Positions 49,797 through 60,420 of a stretch of DNA of 64,000 nt are shown one piece after another. Location of the stretch: positions 1 to 64,000 of the forward strand of contig JAUJYN010000084.1 in NCBI GenBank assembly GCA_030737835.1, given 5' to 3'. The notes beneath the pieces are model-generated. The model saw nothing but the letters and a program-made list of their open reading frames with translations. It was not told where the DNA came from and did not search any database. Source of the stretch: Acorus gramineus. Its lineage: Eukaryota; Streptophyta; Magnoliopsida; Acorales; Acoraceae. The position numbers and the translations under genes are program-made. Position 1 is the first letter of the stretch. Each line of letters starts with the position of its first letter.

Positions 49797-50649
49797 TCTA
49801 CATTTCCTACTTCTAAGAATATATGCCAAAGAATTCCTTAGAAATATCAAAGATCGGTTCAAGACTGCTGATAAATCATTAGCCGGAACATTAATGGCCC
49901 AGTTGACAACAATGAAGTATAATGGGGTTAGAGGAATGCATGAACATATACTTGAAATGACAACCCTCGCAGCAAAATTAAAGACTTTAGGATTGAATGT
50001 GGATGATTCCTTTCTTGTGCAATTCATTCTGAATTCATTGCCTCCTCAGTATGGTTCATTCCAGATACATTACAATACTATTAAAGAAAAATGGAATGTG
50101 AATTAATTAACCAGTATGGTTGTTCAAAAAGAGGCATGACTTAAGCGACAAGAAAATCATTCAGTTCATATGGTCACTCAAGAAGCTAGGAAGAATGAGA
50201 GGAAACTCAGAAAAGACAATAAACGAGGATCACCAAAGAATGATGGACCTGCTGAAGAAAATAATGTCATTAAGAAAGGGAAGGGCGAAGGTAGAAAGTG
50301 CTTCTTTTGTAAGAAAGAAGGTCATTTTCAGAAAGATTGCCATAAACGTATAAGTTGGTTTAAAAAGAAGGGTAAGTCATTATCCTTATCATGTTTTGAA
50401 TCAGACATTGCTGAAACTCCCTCTAAGATTTGGTGGATTGACTCGGATGCCGCTACCCATGTTTCAAATTCTATGCAGGGATTCCTTATGACCAGGAGCA
50501 TAAGCTCAAATGAGGAGTTTCTCCACACGGGGATTCAAGTTAAAGCTCCGATTAAAGTTATAGGAACTTTATGTTTATTCTTAGATTATGGTTTTCAGCT
50601 AGATTTACATCACACACTTTATGTTTCTTATTGTGGAGGTAAAAACTGA
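49797..50649 (+). pseudogene. Ty1/copia gag and protease start, truncated
   Basis: The frame reads EFLRNIKDRFKTADKS, then LMAQLTTMKYNGVRGM and LNSLPPQYGSF, the usual copia Gag core (UBN2-type). A zinc knuckle CFFCKKEGHFQKDC follows at about 50299-50340, then WWIDSDAATHVSNSMQGF, the protease active-site region. The usual D-S-G triad is D-S-D here, so a key glycine is lost. Two in-frame stops (50104 and near 50140) split Gag. Homology ends after HTLYVSY at about 50630, with no integrase, RT or LTR of this family nearby. Confidence 0.85.
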
Positions 50650-51197
50650 ATCTACAATGTCGTGATGACACTCTCGGGTATGCTGGCCCGATTAGATCGA
50701 GGGTCTAGTCGGACAGTTAGACACCTCGTGGGCAAATGACACCTCAAGCAATTAAGGTACGATCAGAATAGAGATCTGATTAGTCTTAATTTTCTCAGTT
50801 CTAGTTCTTTTCTAGAATCTTTGTCTTTCAAATGATCCATTTACAAAATCAAATTACACTTTTCTTTTCCTGCCTGCAATATCCCCTTGCTCGCTACACA
50901 TGCCTTACACAAGGAAACCGACTCTGGGCTGCTCTGTGCACAATGGATAGGAACCCCATCCGAGGGCTGGATCCCTCGCTTCTTTACTTTTACTCACTCC
51001 CCCACCTGGATTAGTCTTTCGATAAAAATTCTAGTTAAAGACCTAGCCTCTAATGATCTAAATCAAATCACTGAATAATATTGGTCATATGCCCTAAATC
51101 TCTTGAAGGTCGGGCCGGCCAAAATGGGAGTCTCTTTCCTTATCATCGATCGAAGTCTTTATGCTTCGCACAAAGACTCCGTCCGATGAGGGACAAT
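50650..51197. other. Internal 3' sequence of a gypsy element (non-coding)
   Basis: No open frame is convincing. Its last bases, gatgagggacaat, form a purine-rich tract directly before an LTR start, so part of this stretch is likely the 3' untranslated internal region of that element. Confidence 0.45.
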
Positions 51198-52290
51198 TGT
51201 AGATACCCCAATTTTGACCGTCCAAAGAAATGAAAATACTTCAAGTAATATTTAGAAATGATCACATTTAAAAATTTAAATAGAAAACATCTTTAAAAAA
51301 GGGAACCCTAGTCACAAACACTTAGAAAAATTAAGAGGCCAGAAGCTGAGTGACTAGTTGAAAGTAGCAGCCCTTCACTAGGCGGCTAGTTTCAACTAGC
51401 CATCCCTTAAACCACCCCCCACCGCTTCCCTTTGATGAAACATAAAGCACCATTTAATGCTGATGATTGCGGCGGTTTATTCCTTTTAGCCGCCCCTTCT
51501 TTGATGGTTAAACCTTAGTAACTGTCTCAAGCCACCACTTGCCAGAGATGGGACGTTTGACATGTCATCATGGGGGCGGCATCTCTAAAGTTGCCGCCCC
51601 TCACTGGGTGGCTACTTACAACTAGCCGCCCCTCACCTGGACAATGTGAGAAGAACTAAGACCTAATGGGAGGTCAAATCAACCACCCTATTATCCAATT
51701 TGATCTATTGTCCAATGGACATTCCCATGCCCTTTTTTTTACTATAAATAGGGGGCATAACTAGCCGCCCCTCACCTGGACAGTGTCAAAAGAACAAAGA
51801 TCTAATGGGAGGTCAAATCAACCACCAGATTATCCAATTTGACCTATTGTCCAGTGGACACTCCCCTGCCCCTTTTTTACTATAAATAGGGGGCATCCAA
51901 CTCTTCTTCTAATCATCAACCAAGCTCAAAATCCACTAGTGCATACTCATTCAACTACCACTCAAGCATCCCTTCCCCCACACTACTACTTTAAAACACT
52001 TGAGAGAGAAAGAGAGAGAGAAAGCCATTCCCAAACCGAATCCACTCTCCAAAAATCATCTCCAAAACCCAGGTTAAACCTAGCTTAACCTCTGTCAAAC
52101 CCTAACCCATTTCCTACCCATGTTCTGCCCAAACAGAACCAGGTCCCAGGCGGTTAGTCATAAGTAGCCGCCCCCCTCCAGGTAGCTAAAGTCCAGTAGC
52201 CGAACCTCACCTATCCCCTGTCTTTTTAAGCCTCCCTTTGTCAAGTCCCGAATGCATAAAAGGATTCTTCGTTTTCACCTTTGTGTGCGG
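51198..52290 (+). mobile_element. 3' LTR (partial) of another gypsy-type element
   Basis: It begins TGTAGATACCCCAATTTTGACC after a purine tract. It holds two TATA-type boxes (ctataaataggggg at about 51742 and 51881) because a 139-bp segment is tandemly repeated. The right end is not recognised; a terminal CA partner and TSD were not found, so the end coordinate is approximate. Confidence 0.6.
51620..51897. repeat. 139-bp tandem duplication carrying the TATA box
   Basis: Copy 1 is 51620-51758 and copy 2 is 51759-51897. Both run from aactagccgcccctcacc to ctataaatagggggcat, with about 15 differences. The duplication doubles the putative LTR core promoter. Confidence 0.9.
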
Positions 52291-52540
52291 TAGAAATTTA
52301 GCAGCAAAGAGAAAAAAAACCCGATAATGGTTGAAGAGAGGGATGAAGGCATGCATGTACAAGAGAGAGCAAATAAAAGTTTTTTTTATTTTTTATTTAA
52401 AGTTGGGTGTTTAAATTAGGGGGTACAAATGAAGCAGATTTAAATAGATGCAGGAATTCCTAACTCCTAATAAAGCTGGTCTTGGACCAGTCCGTACTGG
52501 GTCTGTTGAATGGGTGTATCTATTTGCATCTTTATATTTT
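52291..52540. repeat. 250-bp direct repeat, copy 1
   Basis: From tagaaatttagcagcaaag to tatttgcatctttat, repeated at 53328-53578 with about 90 per cent identity by eye. Function unknown; the two copies bracket about 790 bp that includes a MITE. Confidence 0.85.
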
Positions 52541-52844
52541 TCAATATATAATCTGATATTTGCATGAGATTCTGAGATCTCTACATTAATAATCATATTT
52601 TTATTGGGATTTGATCGCCAATCTGACTTGATAATTTCTGGTCGTCGGATGTGAATGGACCAATGGGCTAGATTCGTGGATCGTGGGTGATTCGGGTCGT
52701 GCGCTTTTGTTAATCGAGTCTTGGGCCACGATAACGTGAAGCATAGTTAGTGGGCTCATAAATGGGCCCTACATGTACTTAACTAATGGTCGGGGAATCA
52801 TTGGAGTGATGAGATTGCAGGGCTTATTTTTTTTCTTTCTTTTC
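52541..52844. other. Spacer between direct repeats
   Basis: No gene seen. Confidence 0.4.
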
Positions 52845-53082
52845 TTAGGCCCTGTTTGGGAATGAGTATTAGGAGTTTTTGAGTTTGTGGAAAGCTGCTT
52901 TATCCAAATCTATTTCCAAATAGAAAAAAATAAATTAAAAGTTGCACATATATTTATATAAGTAAGTATTCAAAGGCTAGCTTTTATCATAATCTGTGGA
53001 GAAACAACTTCCTGCAAACATAGTTTTAAACCCAGGTTTTGAAGAAAGCTAACTCTCAAACTCATTTCCAAACAGGGCCTTA
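52845..53082. mobile_element. Tourist-like (PIF/Harbinger) MITE
   Basis: The element 52848-53079 starts GGCCCTGTTTGGGAATGAG and ends in its inverted form (ctcatttccaaacagggcc). TTA stands on each side (52845-52847 and 53080-53082). A 3-bp TTA TSD with this terminus fits Tourist-like MITEs. It is 232 bp with no coding capacity. Confidence 0.85.
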
Positions 53083-53327
53083 GTTCTTTGTGAATATGGA
53101 CTCCACCTCGTCAACCAACCTCACCTACACATTGCATCGTTATTATTTGTTAAACTGAGGTGAAAAAGAAGTGAATGTTTGTAACAAATGTTCAGACACT
53201 ACAAAATTACCTAGAAGAAGAAGAAGAATGTCAAATGTAATGTATACTTTAATAAATTGAATGCATAAAAAATAAAAAATGGGGTTATATACAAGACATA
53301 GAATTCAACATGCAGAAACTAAAACCC

Positions 53328-53578
53328 TAGAAATTTAGCAGCAAAGAGAAGAAAGCCTGATAATGGTTGAAGAGAGGGATGAAGGCATGCATGTACAAGA
53401 GAGAGCAAATAAAAGTTTTTTTTTTTAAAGTTGGGTGAAGTTGGGTGTTTAAATTAGGGGGTACAAATGAATCAGATTTAAACAGATGCGGGAGGTCCTA
53501 ACTCCTAATAAAGCTGGTCTTGGACTAGTCCATACTGGGTCTGTTGAATGGTGTCTCTATTTGCATCTTTATGTTTTC
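53328..53578. repeat. 250-bp direct repeat, copy 2
   Basis: Second copy of 52291-52540, with a short internal duplication of gttgggt near 53430. Confidence 0.85.
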
Positions 53579-53580
53579 CT

Positions 53581-54084
53581 TGCACACCCAACATAAATGA
53601 ATATTTTAAAAGATCCATTTTATGTTGATGTATGTTGGGTGTGCAAGATGAGGAGGAGGGTGGGTGGGGCTCGGGCAGAGAGCGGGGGGGGGGAGTCGAG
53701 GTGGGGTTGGGGGCGGAGTTGGGGTGGGAAGGACAAAGAGAAGAGGAGAGGAGGAGGTGGAGAAAGATTTACCTTGGATTTTTCTGTACCATAGGTCTCA
53801 CTGTAGAATCCCATCAAAATTTGAAGTGCGACTTGATGTTTTTCACGATCTTTAACAGGGGCCGCATGTGGCTAAAGAGTAGTAGAAGTCCTCGGGCCCC
53901 TCCAACGCCACCCCATGGTCTGCTCTCGGGTCCGATGTCGAATTTAAAGCTATGGGCTTCTTTCATTGCCAAGGTTCTTGGCCCATAGACTCTGCCCCCA
54001 ATGCCACCCCACCCTCCGCACCAACCCCACTCCTCCTCCTCCTCCTCCTCCAAACATAAAATGGATCTTGTGCAAGATCCATTT
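53581..54084. repeat. Nested inverted-repeat segment
   Basis: Three stems are visible: a perfect 15-bp stem 53581-53595 with 53631-53645; a perfect 17-bp stem 53610-53626 with 54053-54069; and a 12-bp hairpin with a two-base loop at 54059-54084. The interior is purine-rich (G/A) on the left and pyrimidine-rich (cctcctcc) on the right, so larger parts could pair. It may be a fold-back transposon; no TSD is established. Confidence 0.55.
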
Positions 54085-55099
54085 ATTTAGATGTGTTGAA
54101 AGAAAATAATGTTTTCTAGGCCCCAACATCACAGGCCCCATGCGATGGCATATGTCTAATACCTGTTATACCCTTGTGTGATTATTTTGTTTTTTTATAA
54201 TTGATCCCCACAAAATGAGGAGACAATTACGTTTTACTTTTTTTTTTTTTTTCATAATCCACATCTTGCAAACCTTCGCTTATCATCCTCTCCACTTCTC
54301 CCAGGCAAACTAAGACAAAAAATACAAAGAAGATTTTTCCAATATAGACTACCGATAAAGGATAGAGAAGGCTTCATAAGGAATAGTTAGGTACGGGAAA
54401 TTAAAGCAAAATCATCATCATTTTCTCAAGGTGTATATTTGGATGAGAATGACATTCACTGCTTGAAAGGAGAAGATGGTGACAATGGATGAGGATGCTG
54501 CAAAGCGTTTTAAAATCCTCTGTTTCTTTGTTCTACTGTTTTTAAGGTTAGTTACATTTAATTTATATATGGTTTGTATTGTCACGCCCCGGGCGTCCCC
54601 GAGACGCGGCAAGTGTATATAAAATATCAGAATCTACACAGGAGGTCAATAATATCATACAAATGACACACAGACAACAAAAGCAGGGCTGACATGATAT
54701 ATACACCAAATGCGGATAACTAAAGACTGAATCTGTAATCAAAACACACTACAGACTCCATACATAATCACATGTCCTGTGAGAGCCAATATACATACAA
54801 AGACGTCCAAATACAACACAACCGCGTGCCCAAGCACGGAAAATAATACATACTGGTACAAGGGATGCTGATAGTCTCAGAAACTCGCGGGACGTGGCGC
54901 TACTCCGCTACTGATGAAGTCCCTCGGGGAGCTCCTCCTCTGGATCCGACTCAGATGACACTGAAGAGAAAAGATTATGCGAGGGGTGAGCCACACGCTC
55001 AGTAAACGGCACAACCCATGCATCACAGACAATATTGACCACAACCAGCTATCCTTATAATCCACAATTCATATTACTTAATCCACAAATGATAGCACA

Positions 55100-55455
55100 A
55101 CTCAAAGCCGTGGGTTGCTCAATCGCCAACCCACTACACCCTCACCCTCACCCTTCAATGGGCGACAAAGGATATTGGGACTGGCTACACATAACCAGCG
55201 GGCCGCTTCCGCCAACCCGCCACACCCTCACCCTTACCCTTCAATGGGTGACATAGGATATTGGGACTAAATGCACCAAAAACCAACGGGTCGCTTCCGC
55301 CAACCCGCTACACCCTCACCCTCACCCTTCAATGGGTGACATAGGATTTTGGGACTTACAAGCATCCAATCACAACTCCAGTGGGTCGTTCATCGCCAAC
55401 CCACTACACCCTCACCCTCACCCTTCAATGGGTGACATAGGATTTTGGGACTGAC
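55100..55455 (-). repeat. Four tandem ~90-bp units in outer LTR
   Basis: Each unit contains cgccaacccactacac, ccctcacccttcaatggg and tgacataggat-ttgggact. The inner LTR has two such units (about 56605-56780) and the plus-strand LTR one (about 6295-6385). Confidence 0.85.
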
Positions 55456-56070
55456 TAGGCTGTTGGTCACCCTTGGTCCACCGATAGTCTCTCCTCCACT
55501 CCGTAGGCCGCCTGGTCTACTCCCACATTCAGCACAGTCCGTCCTAAATCAGGAGGTGCCTACTGATGGGAGCCCTCTGTCAGGAAGGCCTATCTAACGC
55601 TGGGGTAGTCTCTACCGGATCCAACGAAGGGAACAGAACAGCCTACCCATCGCATATGATCCACTTGGATCCGCAGACGGCACATTATAACAACACTAAT
55701 GTTCTGAATTCCTCAGAACCCACCAGGGCGCATAACTACGATGCGGGGAACATGCATAACAGTTACAACAAGGTGGAATATCGTTTGGGGAAAGCAACTC
55801 GGGAGGGCAGCGTGAGTTCCCGTTATAGGATACCCCGACAACCAAACAAGGAACACGGTGTACCCTAACCCGGGTCTCACCGCTGTCCTCGCAAGGCCCC
55901 TCCCCTATAATATTCACTATAACATGCATTTTAACATTTACTAGCATTTAATTTAATAAATAAACTAGTAGGGCACATGCATCGGCCGGGCTTCCTAACA
56001 TGGAACCAGGGGACATGCTGCATGGCTCATACACAAACCCTAAGGGTGCAAGTCCCTAACATGCAAAGTC

Positions 56071-59000
56071 TAGGGTGTCACGCCCCAGGGCTGGCCAACC
56101 CCGGGACGCGGCAAATGTATATATCAAATCAGAAGCCTACACAGGAGGTCAATAATATATACCATACACAGACAACTAGAATGACACACATGCAACAAAA
56201 AAGCTGACATGATATATATACACCAAATGCGGAAGCTAAAACTGAGTCTGTGATCCAAAACATATTACAGACTCGATACACAATCATACGTCCTGTGAGA
56301 GCCAATATACATGGAAACAACTGAACATATACCAACACGTGCCAAGCACGGAAATACAATACATACAGCCAAGGAAAGGGATGCTGATAGCCTCTGGTAC
56401 TCGCGGACGTAGCGCTGCTCCGCTACTGAAGGAATCCCTCGGAAAGCTCCAACTGCTGCTCCGGCTCTAGCTCAGGCTCAGTGGCAACTGGGGAAAAACA
56501 TATGCGAGGGGTGAGCCACACGCTCAGTGAACGGCACAACCCATGCATCACAGACAATATTTACCAATATTCCATTATTTATCCAGCCATCAATACATAA
56601 CAACATAAACCAGTGGTTCGTATTTCGCCGAACCACCACACCCTCACCCTCACCCATCCATGGGTGACATAGGCTATTGGGACTGATAATCATCTATTCA
56701 CAAATCCAGTAGGTCGCTCATCGCCAACCCACTACACCCTCACCCTCACCCATCAATGGGTGACATAGGATTTTGGGACTGACTAGGCTGTTGGTCACCC
56801 TTGGTCCACCGATAGTCTCTCCCTCCACTCCGTAGGCCGCCTGGTCTACTCCCACATTCAGCACGGTCCGAAACCAAATCAGGAGGTGCCTACTAATGGG
56901 AGCCCTCTGTCAGGAAGGCCCTGTCTAACGTTGGGGGTAGCCTCTACCGGATCCAACGCAGGGAACAGAACAGCCTATCCATACGCATATGATCCACTCG
57001 GATCCGCCGACTACATATCATTACAACTCAAATGTCATGAATTCCTCTGAATTCAACCAGGTGCATCATCAAGATGCGGGAACATGTACAAAAATCAGTA
57101 AGGCTGGAATATCATTGGGGGAAAGAAACTCGGAAGGGCGGCGTGAGTTCTCGTTATAGGATACCCCGACAACCAAACAAGGAACACGGAGTACCCTAAC
57201 CCGGGTCTCACCGCTGTCCTTGCAAGGCCCCTCCCCTATAATATCTACCAACTATACTAATAATTATACCAATCATACAATCATTACATATAATATTATT
57301 GGGACTAGAACCTTGGGAGGGCAGCCCGAGGTCCCGATACAGGACATCCCGACAACCAAACAAGGAACACGGAGTACCCTAAAACGGGTCTCAGCGTTGA
57401 CCTCGCAAGGCTCCTCCCTATAATATTATCCTAAGGCATGCGATCTAACAGATACCAGCATTTAATTTAATAATTAAACTAGTAGGACGCATGCATAGGC
57501 CGGGGTTTCCTAGCATGAAAACCAGGGGACATGCTGCATGGCTCATACGCATATCCTATGGGTGCAAGTCCCTAACATAAAAGCCTAGGGTAGCATGCAT
57601 TCTACATTTTCATCATGCTCACATGCAATACATGTTATTACAGGTTAATATAATCCATGTCGCCCCAGGAGAGGTCGGTATACGCCCAAGTGCGTATAAC
57701 ACCTCTCTACTGGGTTGGATTGTCCCACTCACCAGAATCGGGGTCGTCGTGCGACCGCCCGTCAAGATCTGCAAGACAGACAATCAATATGGTGAGTTAA
57801 AATTCATAAATACTACAAAATACATAAACCCACAATTAAACTCCCAACACTCGGGCAAACGTGCATACGACCCGCACGCACGCTAGCCCGAGCACTCCGA
57901 CAACTACCCGCGCGGCCGGCAACCACCCGCACGGCCACCCGACCGCCCGGGTGCACCGCCGCGCCTCCGCCTGCGCACCCCGCACGCCTCGCGCCGCCCG
58001 CGAGCACCGTGCGCGCCCCCGCGCGCAGCGCCTCGCCTCGCCTCGCGCGCACCCCGCGCGCACCTCCGCCACCTCGCCGCGCCTCGCGCGCACCTCGCAC
58101 GCACCTCCGCCACCTTGCCGCACCTCGCGCGCACCTCCGCCACCTTGCCGCACCTCGCGCGCACCTCGCACGCACCTCCGCCACCTTGCCGCACCTCGCG
58201 CGCACCTCGCACGCACCTCCGCCACCTTGCCGCACCTCGCGCGCACCTCGCACGCACCTCGCCTGCCCCGCTGCGCCTCGCGCACACCTCGCACGCACCT
58301 CCGAGCGCACGCCCGCGCGCGCACGCTCGCGCGCACGCCCAGCCGGCCCCCTGCGCTCGCTGCCAGCACTGCCAGCCTGTCCCGCGCGCCCAGCACGACC
58401 AGCACCTCGCGCCAGACCCGCGCACGCCCGCGCGCACGCCGCGCGCACGCACGCCCGCGCGCGCACGCGCGCATCCCCGCACGCGCCCAGCCCGCGCGCT
58501 GCCTAGGCCGCTGCCGCTGCTGCCTGCTGCCCAGGACAGCCCAGCCACTGCTCGAGCGCCACCACCGCCCCTCCCACGACCTCCGACCACCTCCGACCAC
58601 CTCTCCCACTGCTGCCGACCCCTCCAACCACCTCCGACCACCCTCCGACGACCCCCACTGCCACCAACCACTCCCCAAACACAAAACCCCCCCCTAGCAT
58701 TCATCTAGACAAGAAAAAAGAGGAAAAGAAGCTTACCGAGGGGGAGGAAGGGGTGACCGGGTGCTCTCCGCGCGCCGAAACCTTTCCCAAAGGCCTTCTC
58801 ACGCCCCGATCTATCACGGCCCTCGATCTGGCTCGAAACAGAGGAGAGAGAGGGGAGGTCGGGGAGGCTAGGATCGTCGGAATCGGGTTTTGAAGGCACC
58901 GGGGTGTAGATCTGGACCCGATCTACACTTCCCGTGCTTTGGGTTTTCGATTTTGAGGGGTCTAGGGGGCTTGAAAGGAAGAAAAACGGAGAGGGGAGAG

Positions 59001-59331
59001 AGAGAGATCTCGACGAGGAAGACAATGAATAGTGTTTAGATATTTTTGATTCCTTTTAAGTAGAGTGCGACTTAAAAACCCGGATACGCCCCGGAACTGC
59101 GAAATTTTTTCAAACGATGCCGGAATTCGATGAAATTTTCGTGAGAGGTCTAAAATGGCACCAGGACACCAAATATGCAGTCAGATTTCCAATCGGAGTC
59201 CTCTAGCTCAGACGATAGCTAACAGTCTGAAATTATGCGGTTACGATCGAAAAACCCTAAAAATTTTAAAAACTGCCAGGACGCTCCAACGGTTACCAGC
59301 AGGCTAAAAGTGACACATATATAACATAGGG
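56071..59331 (-). mobile_element. Inner solo LTR of the same family, perfect TSD
   Basis: The LTR is 56076-59326 (3251 bp) in reverse orientation, starting TGTCACGCCCC and ending TGACACATATATAACA. TAGGG flanks it (56071-56075 and 59327-59331), and joining the outer sequence across it gives the uninterrupted order seen in the inner copy itself (ctagggtagcatgcattcta at 57584). It is therefore a later insertion that also reduced to a solo LTR. It has an internal duplication of about 200 bp (57110-57240 against 57300-57425). Confidence 0.92.
58060..58280 (-). repeat. 41-bp minisatellite in CpG-rich part of inner LTR
   Basis: Four to five copies of a unit made of cacctccgccaccttgccg and cacctcgcgcgcacctcgcacg. 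It makes long Arg/Ala/Cys-rich frames on both strands that are not genes. The equivalent part of the outer LTR (59620-60420) is CpG-rich but lacks this unit. Confidence 0.85.
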
Positions 59332-59619
59332 TAACATGCATTCTACCATTTAATCATGCTCGCATGATATACACATTACAATATGTCAATATTTATCCAT
59401 GGTGCCCCAGGAGAGGTCGGTATACGCCTAAGTGCGTATAACACCTCTCTACTGGGTTGGATTGTCCCACTCACCAGAGATCGGGGTCGTCGCGCGACCT
59501 TCCGTCTAGATCTGCAAGACAGACATTCAATATGGTGAGAAACCACACAATTTATACTTAGAAATGCCTAGAAATACCCAAAACTCGGATAAGCATGCAT
59601 ACGGGCTCGCACGCATGCG

Positions 59620-60420
59620 AGCACGCGCGTACGCACGCGAGTCCGAGTCCCCCGACACCTACCCGAACCCTCGGGCAGCCATTCGCATGGCCCCCCTGCA
59701 TGCGCACGCACGCACACACCCCGGCACCATCGGCGCACTGCCGCGCGCTTGCCCGCGAGCCCAGACGCGCACCCGCACGCATGCGCACGCTCGCGCGCGC
59801 CCACGTGCACCGCGCGTCCAGCCCGTGCCCCTCGCGCAGCACCCCGCGCACTGCCCCAGCATGCCCCAGCACGCCCCAGCACGCGCACGCACGCGCATGC
59901 ACGCGCGCGCGCGCACTGGTTCCCTGCCCAGCGCCCAGGCGCACTGCCCAGGCGCACTGGCCGCGCGCGCGCACGCCCGCGCGCACTCCCGCGCACACCC
60001 CCGCTCGCGCCAGAACCCGCGCGCACCCGCGCGCCCACTCCGCGCGAACCCGCGCACCCGCGCCCACGCACCCGCGCGCGACTGCGCCCGCCAGCCCCCC
60101 TGCCCTGCTCGCCTGCGCGCCCAACCAGCTCGCCCGGCCTGCCAGCGCGCACAGCCACTTCCCGCAGCCAGCCTGCACCGTACACCTCCCTCTGCACCCC
60201 CCGAGCGCACGCCCGCGCGCGCGCGCTCGCGCGCCCAGCAAACTGGTGCCCTGCTCCCAGCCTACCTAGCTAGCCCTGCCAGCCTAGCACCCGACTAGCC
60301 CTGCACGCCCAGCACCAGGCACGCCCAGCGCCAGCCCGAGCGCACGCCCGCGCGCACGCCTGCGCGCACGCACGCGCGCGCCCTGCCAGCGGCCCTGCCT
60401 GCTGTGCCTGCTGCTGCTAC
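59620..60420 (-). repeat. CpG-rich block in outer LTR
   Basis: Degenerate gcgcac/cgcccg repeats equivalent to 4925-5445 in the plus-strand LTR. Long frames on both strands reflect composition only. Confidence 0.75.

Noticed and set aside
49644..50027. 128-codon minus-strand frame
   Set aside because: Antisense to copia Gag; no motif.
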